A stretch of 64,000 bases of DNA from Nocardioides marmorisolisilvae (GCF_031656915.1 NZ_CP134227.1:620001-684000), one strand, 5' to 3'; positions 42,537-51,378 are shown, numbered from the stretch's first letter. Numbers and translations: made by a program. Notes: generated from the sequence alone by a model not told the origin.

Positions 42537-43145
42537 TCACTCGGTGGCGAGACGGACCCCGAAGCCGATGAAGACCAGTGCCGTTGCGGTGTCGATGCGC
42601 CGGCGGACCGCGGGGGTGCTCATCCAGCGCGCCACCCGGCCGGCCAGACCGAGCAGCACCACCCAGTAGGCGGCGGTCAGCACCACGAAGATCGCCCCGA
42701 ACAGCAAGGACATCCAGCCGACCGGGTCGCCCTTCGGGATGAAGCCCGGCAGGAAGGCGACGAAGAAGACGCCCACCTTCGGGTTGATCAGGTTGGTGAG
42801 GATCCCAGCCCGGAAGCCCGTGCCGAGGACGCCGGCACGCGGCTTCGCGGGCGTCTCCACCTGACCGCGGGACCGCCAGGCCTGGATGCCGAGCCAGGCG
42901 AGGTAGGCAGCTCCGACGACGCGCAGCGCGTCGTACCCGATCTCGCTGGCCTTGAGCATCGCGGCCAGGCCGAGCGCCGCAGCGATCACCCAGACGGTCA
43001 GGCCGCACAGGTTCCCGAGGGCGGTGAGCACGCCCTGGCGTCGGCCGCCGCGCAGGATGCTGCGTACGACGACAAGCGTGTCCGGACCGGGCAGCAGCAC
43101 GACCAGCAGCGCGGCCACGGTGAACGCGGCAAGGGAGACCAGCAC
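42537..43145 (-). CDS. LysE/RhtB-family exporter
   Basis: 202-aa membrane protein with five to six helices. The first has the LysE-family pattern VVLLPGPDTLVVVRSIL, and the later GILTNLINPKVGVFFVAFLP is the second family signature. Such proteins export amino acids or related small molecules. Start is GTG 43145. It lies between the nitronate monooxygenase-family gene (44 bp upstream) and the quinone reductase, same strand. Substrate not predictable. Confidence 0.9.
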   Translation of the reverse strand: MLVSLAAFTVAALLVVLLPGPDTLVVVRSILRGGRRQGVLTALGNLCGLTVWVIAAALGLAAMLKASEIGYDALRVVGAAYLAWLGIQAWRSRGQVETPAKPRAGVLGTGFRAGILTNLINPKVGVFFVAFLPGFIPKGDPVGWMSLLFGAIFVVLTAAYWVVLLGLAGRVARWMSTPAVRRRIDTATALVFIGFGVRLATE

Positions 43146-43188
43146 ACCGGCAGGGTACGCCGCAAGGAGGGAGTCCGGCGGCGTGTGC

Positions 43189-44295
43189 TCAGCCGCGAAT
43201 CTTCTCGAGCCGGGCGACGGCCTCGTCGTACTCCGCGACGAGCTGGGCCATCACCTCGGCCACCGGCCTGACCTCGTTGGTGCGTCCGATGATCTGGCCG
43301 GCGGGCATCGACACGGTGTCCGGGTCGTCGCCGGTGTTCATCCGGTTGTGCGCATCGGCGACGAGCAGGTTCTGCAACGGCATCGGCAGCGGCTCGGGCG
43401 CATCGGGGGCCTCCCAGGCATCGGTCCACTTCGTCCTGAGCAGCCGGGCCGGCTTGCCGGTGTAGACGCGGGTCCGCACGGTGTCGCCCGACCCAGCCCG
43501 GAGCAGTGCGTCGCGGATGCCCTTGCCGGCGGACAGGTCGTACTCCTCGACCGTCAGCCACAGCGAGCCCGTCCAGACGCCCTGCGCACCCAGGGCGAGC
43601 GAGGCGGCCACCTGGCGGCCGCAACCGATCCCTCCGGCCCCGAGGACCGGTACGTCGGGCCCGACCGCGTCGACGATCTCCGGGGTGAGCACCATGCTGG
43701 CGATCTCTCCGGTGTGGCCGCCGGCCTCGTAGCCCTGGGCGACGATGATGTCCACGCCGTTGCGCACGTGGGAGAGGGCGTGCTTCGCGGCCCCGGCGAG
43801 CGCCGCCACCTGGACCCCGTGCTCATGCGCCTTCTCGATCACGTCGACCGGCGGCGAGCCGAGCGCGTTCGCGATCAGCACCGGACGGTGCGCGAGCGCG
43901 ACATCGACGTGCGAGCGGGCGATCGAGTGCAGCCAGCCGAGCACGCCCTCGCGCCCCTCGCCCTCGGGCAGCGGCGGGACGCCGAGCTTGCGCAGGGTGT
44001 CGTCGACGAATGCCTTGTGAGCCTCGGGGATCATCGCGGCGAGGTCGACGGCCTTGCCCTCGGTCGGGATCTTCATCGGCATCACGACGTCGACGCCGTA
44101 CGGCTTGCCGTCGGTGTTGTCGTCCAGCCAGGTCAGCGTCTGCTCGAGCTCGTCTGCGTCGTTGAACCGGACACAGCCGAGGACGCCGAGACCGCCGGCG
44201 CGCGAGACCGCTGCGGCGACCTTCTCCGACGGAGTGAACGCCAAGATCGGGTACTGGATCCCGAAGCGCTCGCAGAGCTCGGTGCGCATGCTCAC
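43189..44295 (-). CDS. Nitronate monooxygenase-family FMN oxidoreductase (IpdC-like candidate)
   Basis: 368-aa FMN TIM-barrel protein of the 2-nitropropane dioxygenase family. It shows TELCERFGIQYPILAFTP at the start, AGGLGVLGCVRF, QGYEAGGHTG with the catalytic-region His, and VPVLGAGGIGCGRQVAASLA for FMN phosphate binding. GTG 44295 overlaps the fadD19 stop (GTGA), so it is made together with the steroid CoA ligase. In M. tuberculosis a member of this family, IpdC (Rv3553), acts in steroid C/D-ring breakdown; this gene may be that or a paralogue. The link with fadD19 suggests an oxidation or reduction of a steroid CoA ester. Confidence 0.82.
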   Translation of the reverse strand: MSMRTELCERFGIQYPILAFTPSEKVAAAVSRAGGLGVLGCVRFNDADELEQTLTWLDDNTDGKPYGVDVVMPMKIPTEGKAVDLAAMIPEAHKAFVDDTLRKLGVPPLPEGEGREGVLGWLHSIARSHVDVALAHRPVLIANALGSPPVDVIEKAHEHGVQVAALAGAAKHALSHVRNGVDIIVAQGYEAGGHTGEIASMVLTPEIVDAVGPDVPVLGAGGIGCGRQVAASLALGAQGVWTGSLWLTVEEYDLSAGKGIRDALLRAGSGDTVRTRVYTGKPARLLRTKWTDAWEAPDAPEPLPMPLQNLLVADAHNRMNTGDDPDTVSMPAGQIIGRTNEVRPVAEVMAQLVAEYDEAVARLEKIRG

Positions 44296-45935
44296 TGCTC
44301 CCTCACCGCATCTCGAGCGTCCTCCCGGCCCGCGGCGGCGAGGGCCTTCGCCGCGGGGTAGTTCGCCTTTCCGGTCGCACTGCGCGGAATCTCGTCGACG
44401 TTCGTCAGCGACCGGGGCAGCTTGTAGCCGGAGAGCAGCGGTCGCAGGTAGTCCTGCAGGTCCGCCAGCTCAGGGCGCCTGCCCTCCCGGGGCTGAACCA
44501 CGGCGGACACGTGCTGGCCGTACTTGTCGTCGGCGACGCCCACCACGAGCACGTCGTACACGTCGGGGTGGCCCTTCAACGCCATCTCGACCTCTTCGGG
44601 ATAGACCTTCTCGCCACCGGTGTTGATGCAGTTCGAGCCGCGGCCGAGGAGGGTGACCTTCCCGTCCCCCTCCATCCGTGCGAAGTCGCCGGGGATCGAG
44701 TAGCGCACCCCGTCGATCTCCACGAAGGTCTTCGCCGACTTCTCCGGGTCCTTGTAGTAGCCGAGCGGCACGCTGCCGGCGCGCGCCATCCGGCCGATGG
44801 TGCCGACCGCACTCGGGTCGATCACCCGGTTGTCGTCGTCGAGGACGACCGCCTCCGCGCCCAGGGACACCACCGGGCCCTCGCCCTTGATGTTCTCGCT
44901 GTCCTGCAGCCCGGTGCCCGAGAAGCCGGTCTCCGAGCTGCCCACCGAGTCGGTGAAGAACGCGTTCGGGAACGTCGCCATCCAGCGCTCCTTCACCGGC
45001 CGGCTGAAGATCGCAGCGCTGCTGGCGACCACGACCAGGCTGCTGGCGTCGTAGCTGCCGGCGTCGTAGGCCTCGATCAGGGGGCGTGCCATGGCGTCAC
45101 CGGTCATGAAGATGCCCTGCACCTTCTCGCGCTCGACGATCCGCCAGGTCTCTGCCGGGTCGAACCTCGGCGCGAGGACGGTAAGCGCACCACCGAACAG
45201 ATGCATCAGCAGCGCAGCCTGCGCGCCGCCATGCATCAACGGGCTCAGTGGGAACATCACCATCGGGTTCTCGGTGGCTGCCGCCTGCTTGGACTGGTCG
45301 TACTCCTCGAGCCGCTCCCCGGACATGAAGTCGATGCCGCCGCCGAGCACCCGCCAGAAGTCCTCGTGGCGCCACATCACGCCCTTGGGGAAGCCGGTGG
45401 TGCCGCCGGTGTAGACGATGTAGACGTCATCGGGCGAGCGTGGTCCGAAGTCGCGCTCGGGCCCCTGATCGGCCAGAGCGTCGGTCCAGGTAAGCCCCGC
45501 GAAGGCGTCGAGCTCGGTATCGCAGGTCGGCTCGGTGGGATCGGGCATCGCGACCAGCGTGGTGAGCCGCGCGTGCTTGGGCGCGGTCCTGGCGACGAGC
45601 GGCGCGTACGGCCGCTCGAAGAGCAGCGCCACGATGTCGGAGTTCTCGAACAGGTAGTCCAGCTCGCCCTCGACGTACCGGTAGTTCACGTTGACGGCCA
45701 CCGCCCGCACCTTGAACACGCCGAGCAGCGCGACCACGTGCTCGATGCTGTTCTTGGCGTAGATGCCGACGTGGTCGCCCTTCCCGATGCCACGCGACGT
45801 GAGGAAGTGGGCCAGCCGGTTGGCATCGGCCTCCAGCTCCGCATAGGTGACCGTCCGGTCCCCGACGACGAGGACGGGACGGTCGGGTACGGCGTCGACG
45901 GCGTGCTCGAAGAGGTCTGCGATGTTCAAGGCCAC
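44292..45935 (-). CDS. fadD19: Steroid-CoA ligase FadD19 (C8 side chain)
   Basis: Activates 3-oxo-cholestenoic acid with CoA to begin side-chain beta-oxidation. The 547-aa protein is close in length and motif order to M. tuberculosis FadD19: LNIADLFEHAVDAVPDRPVL start, NYRYVEGELDYLFENSD, P-loop YIVYTGGTTGFPKGVMWRHE, DSVGSSETGFSG and GRGSNCINTGGEKVYPEEVE. It is divergent from echA19 exactly as Rv3515c/Rv3516. GTG 45935 lies seven bases after minus-strand TAGTCT, which overlaps the KstR box. Translationally coupled to the NMO-family gene. Confidence 0.93.
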   Translation of the reverse strand: MALNIADLFEHAVDAVPDRPVLVVGDRTVTYAELEADANRLAHFLTSRGIGKGDHVGIYAKNSIEHVVALLGVFKVRAVAVNVNYRYVEGELDYLFENSDIVALLFERPYAPLVARTAPKHARLTTLVAMPDPTEPTCDTELDAFAGLTWTDALADQGPERDFGPRSPDDVYIVYTGGTTGFPKGVMWRHEDFWRVLGGGIDFMSGERLEEYDQSKQAAATENPMVMFPLSPLMHGGAQAALLMHLFGGALTVLAPRFDPAETWRIVEREKVQGIFMTGDAMARPLIEAYDAGSYDASSLVVVASSAAIFSRPVKERWMATFPNAFFTDSVGSSETGFSGTGLQDSENIKGEGPVVSLGAEAVVLDDDNRVIDPSAVGTIGRMARAGSVPLGYYKDPEKSAKTFVEIDGVRYSIPGDFARMEGDGKVTLLGRGSNCINTGGEKVYPEEVEMALKGHPDVYDVLVVGVADDKYGQHVSAVVQPREGRRPELADLQDYLRPLLSGYKLPRSLTNVDEIPRSATGKANYPAAKALAAAGREDARDAVREQ

Positions 45936-45946
45936 GGAGGCAAGAC

Positions 45947-45960
45947 TAGAACACGTTCTT
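45947..45960. promoter_or_regulatory. KstR-type operator, fadD19 / echA19
   Basis: TAGAACACGTTCTT matches the KstR motif core AACnnGTT and all but the last base. It overlaps the minus-strand TAGTCT -10 (45943-45948) of fadD19 and covers the -35 zone of echA19. Confidence 0.8.
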
Positions 45961-45969
45961 GTTTCTGAC

Positions 45970-45975
45970 TAGCAT
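45970..45975 (+). promoter_or_regulatory. -10 box of echA19
   Basis: TAGCAT ends seven bases before ATG 45983; it fixes this start over the longer upstream frame. Confidence 0.5.
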
Positions 45976-45982
45976 CGCGTGC

Positions 45983-46783
45983 ATGACCGACACCGTGCCT
46001 GCCCCCCATTGCCTGGTCGAGCTGCAGGGCCACACCCTGGTGGTGACCATGAACCGGCCCGAGGCGCGCAACGCGCTGTCCGGCGAGATGCTGGCGATCA
46101 TGGAGCGGGCCTGGGAGCGCGCGAACAGCGATCCTGAGGTTCGTGCGGTGATCCTCACTGGTGCCGGTGGCGCATTCTGCGCCGGCGCGGACCTCAAGGC
46201 GATGTCGGCCAAACCGCCGTCGGAGTCGTTCGAGTCCGGCGAGTACGACCCGACGGTGATCAGGTCGCTGCTCAAGGGCTACCGCCTCACCAAGCCCCTG
46301 ATCGCCGCCGTCGAGGGACCGGCGATCGCCGGCGGGACCGAGATCCTCACCGCGACCGACATCCGGATCGCCGGCGAGTCCGCCCGGTTCGGGGTCTCCG
46401 AGGCCCGCTGGAGCCTCTACCCGCTCGGCGGATCCGTGGTGCGGCTCCCTCGGCAGGTGCCCTACACCGTGGCGATGGACCTGTTGCTGACCGGCCGGCA
46501 CATCAAGGCGCCCGAGGCCAAGGAGATCGGCCTGATCGGGCACGTCGTACCCGATGGCCAGGCGCTCGCCAGGGCACGCGAGATCGCCGAGATGATCTGC
46601 GCGAACGGCCCACTCGCGGTGCAGGCGATCCTCCACACCGTGCGCGCCTCCGAGGGCCGGCACGAGGACGACTGCTGGCGCGACGACGCGGCCACCGGTG
46701 CGGCCGTCTTCTCCTCCGAGGATGCCAAGGAGGGCCCGCGCGCGTTCGCGCAGAAGCGCCCACCGCAGTTCACCGGACGCTAG
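45983..46783 (+). CDS. echA19: Steroid enoyl-CoA hydratase EchA19
   Basis: Crotonase-fold hydratase acting on unsaturated cholesterol side-chain CoA esters after the FadE step. The 266-aa protein has [19 protein letters not shown], the oxyanion-hole segments [12 protein letters not shown] and [19 protein letters not shown], and the active-site Glu region [20 protein letters not shown]. It is leaderless from TAGCAT, divergent from fadD19 and shares its KstR box. The pairing is the same as Rv3515c-Rv3516. Confidence 0.92.
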   Translation: MTDTVPAPHCLVELQGHTLVVTMNRPEARNALSGEMLAIMERAWERANSDPEVRAVILTGAGGAFCAGADLKAMSAKPPSESFESGEYDPTVIRSLLKGYRLTKPLIAAVEGPAIAGGTEILTATDIRIAGESARFGVSEARWSLYPLGGSVVRLPRQVPYTVAMDLLLTGRHIKAPEAKEIGLIGHVVPDGQALARAREIAEMICANGPLAVQAILHTVRASEGRHEDDCWRDDAATGAAVFSSEDAKEGPRAFAQKRPPQFTGR

Positions 46784-46836
46784 CCCGACGGCAACGGTCC
46801 CTCGAGAAGACCCAGGCCAAGGAGCTCCCGCCCGGA

Positions 46837-46842
46837 TAGTCT
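46837..46842 (+). promoter_or_regulatory. -10 box of the DUF3137-like gene
   Basis: TAGTCT ends seven bases before ATG 46850, giving a probable leaderless transcript. Confidence 0.45.
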
Positions 46843-46849
46843 CCGGCGC

Positions 46850-47554
46850 ATGACCCTGATCATCGGCCTCGTCGTCGTCGGCCTCCTGCTCGTCGTCGGC
46901 CTCGCCGTGCTCGCCCATCGAGCAGCGCAGAAGCGCCGAGAGGCCTTCGCGGCACTGGCCGTCAGCAAGGGCTGGACCTACGCGGTGGACGACGACCGCT
47001 GGGTGCAGGCGTTCGACGGCGCCCCGTTCGGACTCGGCCACGGCCGCTCCGCCGGAAACGTCCTCACCGGCTCGTCCGGGAATCGGCCCTTCGTCGCCTT
47101 CGACTACTCCTACCGCACCACCGAGACGAGCACCGACGCCCAAGGGCACACGTCCACGCACGAGGAGACGCACACGTTCTCGGTGTGCGCCCTGCAGGTC
47201 AGCTGCACCTTCCCGGACCTCCACGTGCGACCTGAGAACTTCCTGTCCCGCGCCGTCGGCCACCTCACCAACCGCGACATCGAGCTCGAGTCGGAGGCCT
47301 TCAACCGTGCCTTCACGGTCACCTGCTCGGACCGGAAGTTCGCCTCCGACGTGCTCCACCCGCGCCAGATGGAGATGCTCCTCGCTCACACCCACCTGGA
47401 CTGGCGCTTCGACCGCGACTGGGTGCTCTCCGTCTCCACACGGACCCTCCGACCGGAGGAGGTCGAGCCCTCCCTCGGCGTGGTCGGCGCCCTCGTCGAC
47501 AACATTCCCGACTTCGTGTGGCAGGACCACGCCGGTCCGGCCGCGCACGGATAG
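46850..47554 (+). CDS. Membrane-anchored DUF3137-like protein
   Basis: 234-aa protein with one N-terminal transmembrane helix (LIIGLVVVGLLLVVGLAVLA) and a soluble domain in which strands such as FVAFDYSYRT and EETHTFSVCALQV alternate. This is the layout of DUF3137-type proteins often found beside LemA. Function unknown. It is leaderless from TAGTCT and is followed 11 bp later by lemA. It does not look related to the flanking steroid genes, and no KstR box precedes it. Confidence 0.6.
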   Translation: MTLIIGLVVVGLLLVVGLAVLAHRAAQKRREAFAALAVSKGWTYAVDDDRWVQAFDGAPFGLGHGRSAGNVLTGSSGNRPFVAFDYSYRTTETSTDAQGHTSTHEETHTFSVCALQVSCTFPDLHVRPENFLSRAVGHLTNRDIELESEAFNRAFTVTCSDRKFASDVLHPRQMEMLLAHTHLDWRFDRDWVLSVSTRTLRPEEVEPSLGVVGALVDNIPDFVWQDHAGPAAHG

Positions 47555-47557
47555 GGT
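47552..47557 (+). promoter_or_regulatory. -10-like box before lemA
   Basis: TAGGGT lies eight bases before ATG 47566, overlapping the end of the preceding gene. It may give lemA its own leaderless transcript. Confidence 0.35.
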
Positions 47558-47565
47558 CCGCTTCC

Positions 47566-48126
47566 ATGGTGGTCGTCTACTGCATCGTCGCGGTCGTCCT
47601 GGTCCTCGGCCTCGCGCTGGTGGTGATGTACAACCGGTTCGTCCGGCAGCGGACGCTCGTGGACGAGTCGTGGGGCCAGATCGACGTCGAGCTCACCCGC
47701 CGCCATGACCTGATCCCCAACCTGGTCCGGACGGTGCAGGGGTACGCCGAGCACGAGCGCACCGTGCTCGCCGAGCTCACCGCAGCGCGTGAGCAGGCCC
47801 AGACCCACCGGGCCGACTCCCCTGCCGAGCGGGCTCCTGTCGAGGACGCGCTCGGCAGGGCGGTGACCACCGTCCTCGCCCGGGCAGAGGCATATCCCGA
47901 CCTGAAGGCGAGTGCGAACTTCCTCGAGCTGCAGCAGCAGCTGGCCACGACGGAGGACCGGATCGCCGCCGCCCGCCGGTTCTACAACGGCAACGTGCGT
48001 GCGCTGAACACCCGGATCTCGACGTTCCCGTCGAACATGGTGGCCTCGGCATTCGGGTTCACCGCGCGCGACTTCTTCGAGGTGTCCGACCCGGGTGAGC
48101 GCGCCGTACCGTCCGTGGAGCTGTGA
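47566..48126 (+). CDS. lemA: LemA family protein
   Basis: 186-aa protein: one N-terminal transmembrane helix (YCIVAVVLVLGLALVVMYNR) followed by the helical LemA domain with DESWGQIDVELTRRHDLIPN, LVRTVQGYAEHE, YPDLKASANFLELQQQLATT and RRFYNGNVRALNT, all family hallmarks. It has a helical-bundle cytoplasmic or surface domain of unknown biochemical role. ATG 47566 was selected; the frame is open upstream into the previous gene. It forms a pair with the DUF3137-like gene and converges with fadD8. Confidence 0.92.
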   Translation: MVVVYCIVAVVLVLGLALVVMYNRFVRQRTLVDESWGQIDVELTRRHDLIPNLVRTVQGYAEHERTVLAELTAAREQAQTHRADSPAERAPVEDALGRAVTTVLARAEAYPDLKASANFLELQQQLATTEDRIAAARRFYNGNVRALNTRISTFPSNMVASAFGFTARDFFEVSDPGERAVPSVEL

Positions 48127-48135
48127 GGGCGGGGC

Positions 48136-49758
48136 TCAGCCGACCGCACGGTCCCCGGTCCAGAACCGGGCCCGCAGCGCCTTCTTGTCGGGCTTGCCCA
48201 GGCCGGTCAGCGGCAGCGCGTCCACTGCGATCACCTGCTTGGGGGCCTGGACGGACCCCTTGCGTTCCTTGACCATCTGCTGGATCTCGGCAACGACCTC
48301 GTCCGTCAGCGCGTGCCCATCGCGCAGTACGACGACCGCGGTGACCGCCTCGCCGAACTTCTCGTGCGGGGTGCCGATCACGCCCACCTGGGCCACGCCG
48401 GGGTGCGCGGCGATGACGTCCTCGACCTCGCGCGGGAAGACGTTGAAGCCGCCGGTGACGATCATGTCCTTGGTGCGGTCGACGATGTACCAGTAGCCGT
48501 CCTCGTCCTCGCGAGCCACGTCCCCCGTGTGCATCCAGCCGTCCTCACGGAAGGTCTCGGCGGTCGCCTCCGGGAGATTCCAGTAGCCGCCGGCCAGCAG
48601 TGGGCCGGCGACGCAGATCTCACCGGGCTCGCCGGCCGCGACCGGTCGCCCGTCCTCGCCCAGCAACGCCGTGCGAAGGAAGGCGCTCGGCCTGCCGCAC
48701 GACGCCAGCCGCTCCGGGTGCCCGACCGGGTCGTGGTCGCGCTTGGCGAGGTAGCTGATCACCATCGGGGCCTCGGACTGGCCGTAGTACTGCGCGAAGA
48801 TCGGGCCGAAGCGCTCGATCGCCTCCTTCAACCGCACCGGGTTGATCGGGGACGCTCCGTAGTAGACGGTCTCGAGACTGCTCAGGTCGCGGGTCCTGGA
48901 GTCGGGGTGGTCCATCAGCGCGTAGAGCATCGAGGGCACCAGCATCGTGGCGGTGATCTGCTGCTCCTCGATCGTCCGCAGCACCTCCGCGGGGTCGAAC
49001 TTCGGCAGCACGTAGAGCGAGCCTCCCTTGATCACCGTCGGCACGAAGAAGGCCGCGCCCGCATGGGACAGCGGGGTGCACATCAAGAACCTGGGCTCCT
49101 CGGGCCACTCCCACTCGGCGAGCTGGATCTGAGCCATCGTCGCGAACGCACCGGCCGTGCCGATGACGCCCTTGGGCTTGCCGGTGGTTCCGCCCGTGTA
49201 GGCGATCGAGGTGATGTGGTCGGGCGGCAGCAGCACCGCCGACAACGGCTGCGGGGCGAACTCGGCGGCCTTGGCTGCCAGGTCCGTGCCGATGTCCGCC
49301 AGCTCGGCGGGCACCGGGCCGATGGTGAGCACCTGCTGCAGGCCCGGGCAGCGCTCGAGCAGGCCGACCGCGCGCTCGACGAACATCGGCACAGGGTCGA
49401 TCACCAGCGTGGTGATGGCCGCGTCGTTGATCACGTACGCGTGGTCCTCCAGCGACCCGAGCGGGTGCAGCGAGGTACGCCGATAGCCCTGCGTCTGGCC
49501 CGCGCCGAGGATGTAGAGCACCTCGGGCCGGTTGAGGGCAAGCAGCGCGCCGGGAGCCTCACGACCGGCGCCCAGTGCCTCGAATGCCTGGACATACTGG
49601 CTGATCCGGTCGGCGGTCTCCGCCCCGGTGAGGGTCAGCGTCTCGCCTCCGGCCGACTGCGGGAGCAGCCGCACCACCGGCTTGTCGTGATGGCGGCGCA
49701 GCGCCGCTGCCATGAGATGCCCGTTGTGGGTACCGGTCCTGAGGTCCGTGTCCGTCAC
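48136..49758 (-). CDS. fadD8: Acyl-CoA ligase, FadD8-like, KstR-linked
   Basis: 540-aa adenylate-forming ligase. It has DRISQYVQAFEALGAG, LHPLGSLEDHAYVINDA, P-loop SIAYTGGTTGKPKGVIGTAG, YYGASPINPVRLKEAI, YYGQSEAPMVISYLAK and the final LPLTGLGKPDKKALRARFW. This motif set resembles M. tuberculosis FadD8, so that name is used with caution. GTG 49758 follows minus-strand TAGTCT by seven bases; the longer upstream frame is not used. The KstR box overlapping this -10 argues that its substrate is a steroid-derived acid. It diverges from the Ser/Thr kinase gene. Confidence 0.85.
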   Translation of the reverse strand: MTDTDLRTGTHNGHLMAAALRRHHDKPVVRLLPQSAGGETLTLTGAETADRISQYVQAFEALGAGREAPGALLALNRPEVLYILGAGQTQGYRRTSLHPLGSLEDHAYVINDAAITTLVIDPVPMFVERAVGLLERCPGLQQVLTIGPVPAELADIGTDLAAKAAEFAPQPLSAVLLPPDHITSIAYTGGTTGKPKGVIGTAGAFATMAQIQLAEWEWPEEPRFLMCTPLSHAGAAFFVPTVIKGGSLYVLPKFDPAEVLRTIEEQQITATMLVPSMLYALMDHPDSRTRDLSSLETVYYGASPINPVRLKEAIERFGPIFAQYYGQSEAPMVISYLAKRDHDPVGHPERLASCGRPSAFLRTALLGEDGRPVAAGEPGEICVAGPLLAGGYWNLPEATAETFREDGWMHTGDVAREDEDGYWYIVDRTKDMIVTGGFNVFPREVEDVIAAHPGVAQVGVIGTPHEKFGEAVTAVVVLRDGHALTDEVVAEIQQMVKERKGSVQAPKQVIAVDALPLTGLGKPDKKALRARFWTGDRAVG

Positions 49759-49769
49759 AGCAGCGAGAC

Positions 49770-49783
49770 TAGAACGTGTTTCA
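49770..49783. promoter_or_regulatory. KstR-type operator, fadD8 / Ser-Thr kinase
   Basis: TAGAACGTGTTTCA matches TnnAACnnGTTnnA fully. It overlaps the minus-strand -10 TAGTCT (49766-49771) of fadD8. A plus-strand GACAAT at 49798-49803 could be the kinase -10, in which case the box would cover the kinase -35 region. Confidence 0.82.
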
Positions 49784-49829
49784 GTTCGCGGCAAGGCGAC
49801 AATGGCATCCATCCGACCAAAGGACGCAC

Positions 49830-51281
49830 GTGATCGCTGGAAGGTATGCGCCGGACCGAGAGATCGGTCGCGGCGGCTCGGGGCCGGTCTGGCTCGGCCG
49901 CGACGAGGTCCTCGGCCGCCCGGTCGCGCTCAAGCAGCTCGGCCTGCTGCCCGGCGCGCAGGGAACCGATCTGTCCCGCGCCGAGCGCGAGGCACGCTTG
50001 GGAGCACGGTTGAACCACCCGAACGTGGTCGCCGTCTTCGACGTCGCGGTCGACGACACGACCGGAGCCTGGTGGCTGGTCATGGAGTACGTCGAGGGGC
50101 GCGACCTGGGCCGGCTCGTCCGCGAGCGCGGACCGTTGACGGCCGGCGAGGCGGCGCTGTTGCTGCGCCAGACCGCCGATGCGCTGCTCGCCGCCCACGC
50201 CGCCGACATCACCCACCGGGACGTGAAGCCGTCGAACATCCTGGTCGACGACCGCGGCCAGGTGAAGCTGACCGACTTCGGCATCGCGCGGGTCACCACC
50301 GATGCGACCCTGACCGCGACCGGGATGGTCACCGGATCCCCGGCGTACCTCGCCCCGGAGGTGGCCGCCGGTGGTCGGGGCGACCAGGCGAGCGACGTCT
50401 GGGCGATCGGTGCGACGGCGTTCTACCTGCTCGCCGGCCGGCCGCCGTACGAGGTCGGTGACAACGTGCTGGGGACCCTCTACCGGATCGTGAACGAGGA
50501 GCCGCCCCGCCTGGAGGGAGCCGGACCACTGGCGTCGCTGCTCGAGGGCACCATGGTGCGTGACCCCGCGCGACGCTGGTCGATGCAGCAGGTACGCGAC
50601 TTCCTGGCCCGCGTCGCAGCCGAGCCGACCGAGGCGACCCGCGCCCTGACGACCGTGCGAGCAGCGACGCCGGCCACGGCGACGACGGTGGCCGCGCCGG
50701 TCGTCGTCGCCGGAGCATCCCATGCGACCACGGCCACCCAGGCGGTGCCCACGGCCCCGGCGCCCGAGCCCGCGGGCGAGCGTGCCCGGACCCGGTGGAC
50801 CCGTGGTGCAGCGGCGTTCGCCGTGCTCGCTGCGCTCGTCGTGCTGGCCGCTCTCGGCTTCGGCCTCCACGCGCTCCTCGGCGGCGAGTCGGACAGCCCC
50901 GCCGCTCGGGACACACCCTCCGGACAGAGCTCCGGCCCGAGCACGCCCCCCACCAAGCCGACCGAACACGGCATGAAGGCCTTCATCCGCGACTACGTCG
51001 CGACCGTGTCCGACGACCCGGCGGCGGCATGGACGATGCTCACCCCGAGCTTCCAGCGAGCGAGCGGCGGCTGGGCGACCTACCACCGCTTCTGGGAGGG
51101 GGCCACCAACGGCCGGGTGCTCAGCATCTCCGCGAACCCGAGCGACCTGTCGGTGAGCTACCAGGTGCACTTCGACCACTTCCACAACGGCCCGGGCCCG
51201 ACCGTCCTCGACCTGGCGTTCGATCACGGGCGGTACCGGATCGCCGCCGAGCACACCAAGGGCTTCGTGCCGGCCGATTGA
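49830..51281 (+). CDS. Transmembrane Ser/Thr protein kinase without PASTA domains
   Basis: 483-aa Hanks-type kinase. Glycine loop IGRGGSGPVWLGRDE, VALKQL with the ATP Lys, catalytic HRDVKPSNILVDD, DFGIARV, and SPAYLAPEV; activation-loop Thr residues are abundant (TTDATLTATGMVTGS). After an Ala/Thr/Pro-rich linker a transmembrane helix (about 325-350) leads to an exported domain of about 100 residues (GMKAFIRDYVATVSDDPAAA and later strands) that looks NTF2/SnoaL-like, not PASTA. GTG 49830 has AAAGGA upstream. Its promoter region contains the KstR box of fadD8. Targets and ligand unknown. Confidence 0.9.
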   Translation: MIAGRYAPDREIGRGGSGPVWLGRDEVLGRPVALKQLGLLPGAQGTDLSRAEREARLGARLNHPNVVAVFDVAVDDTTGAWWLVMEYVEGRDLGRLVRERGPLTAGEAALLLRQTADALLAAHAADITHRDVKPSNILVDDRGQVKLTDFGIARVTTDATLTATGMVTGSPAYLAPEVAAGGRGDQASDVWAIGATAFYLLAGRPPYEVGDNVLGTLYRIVNEEPPRLEGAGPLASLLEGTMVRDPARRWSMQQVRDFLARVAAEPTEATRALTTVRAATPATATTVAAPVVVAGASHATTATQAVPTAPAPEPAGERARTRWTRGAAAFAVLAALVVLAALGFGLHALLGGESDSPAARDTPSGQSSGPSTPPTKPTEHGMKAFIRDYVATVSDDPAAAWTMLTPSFQRASGGWATYHRFWEGATNGRVLSISANPSDLSVSYQVHFDHFHNGPGPTVLDLAFDHGRYRIAAEHTKGFVPAD

Positions 51282-51285
51282 ACCG

Positions 51286-51313
51286 AACCTGGGCCGACCG
51301 ACTTTCCCAGGTT
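51286..51313. repeat. Inverted repeat between convergent genes
   Basis: AACCTGGG (51286-51293) and CCCAGGTT (51306-51313) are perfect inverted arms with a 12-base loop, immediately after the kinase stop codon. There is no U-tract; it may be a weak terminator or RNA end structure. Confidence 0.4.
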
Positions 51314-51330
51314 GAGAGCCCATGCGTCAC

Positions 51331-51378
51331 CTTCACCCAGCAGAGTCGGTGTGTGAAGAAGGACCTTCCTGGGTGAAG
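51331..51378. repeat. Second inverted repeat in the kinase/LLM gap
   Basis: CTTCACCCAG (51331-51340) and CTGGGTGAAG (51369-51378) are perfect ten-base inverted arms with a 28-base loop; the loop itself contains GAAGGACCTTC, an 11-base palindrome. Found between convergent genes, so a bidirectional terminator or a small repeat element is possible. Confidence 0.45.

Noticed and set aside
51331-51378. Classical rho-independent terminator
   Set aside because: Stem arms are good but there is no T-run on either side and the loop is 28 bases; kept as an inverted repeat only.
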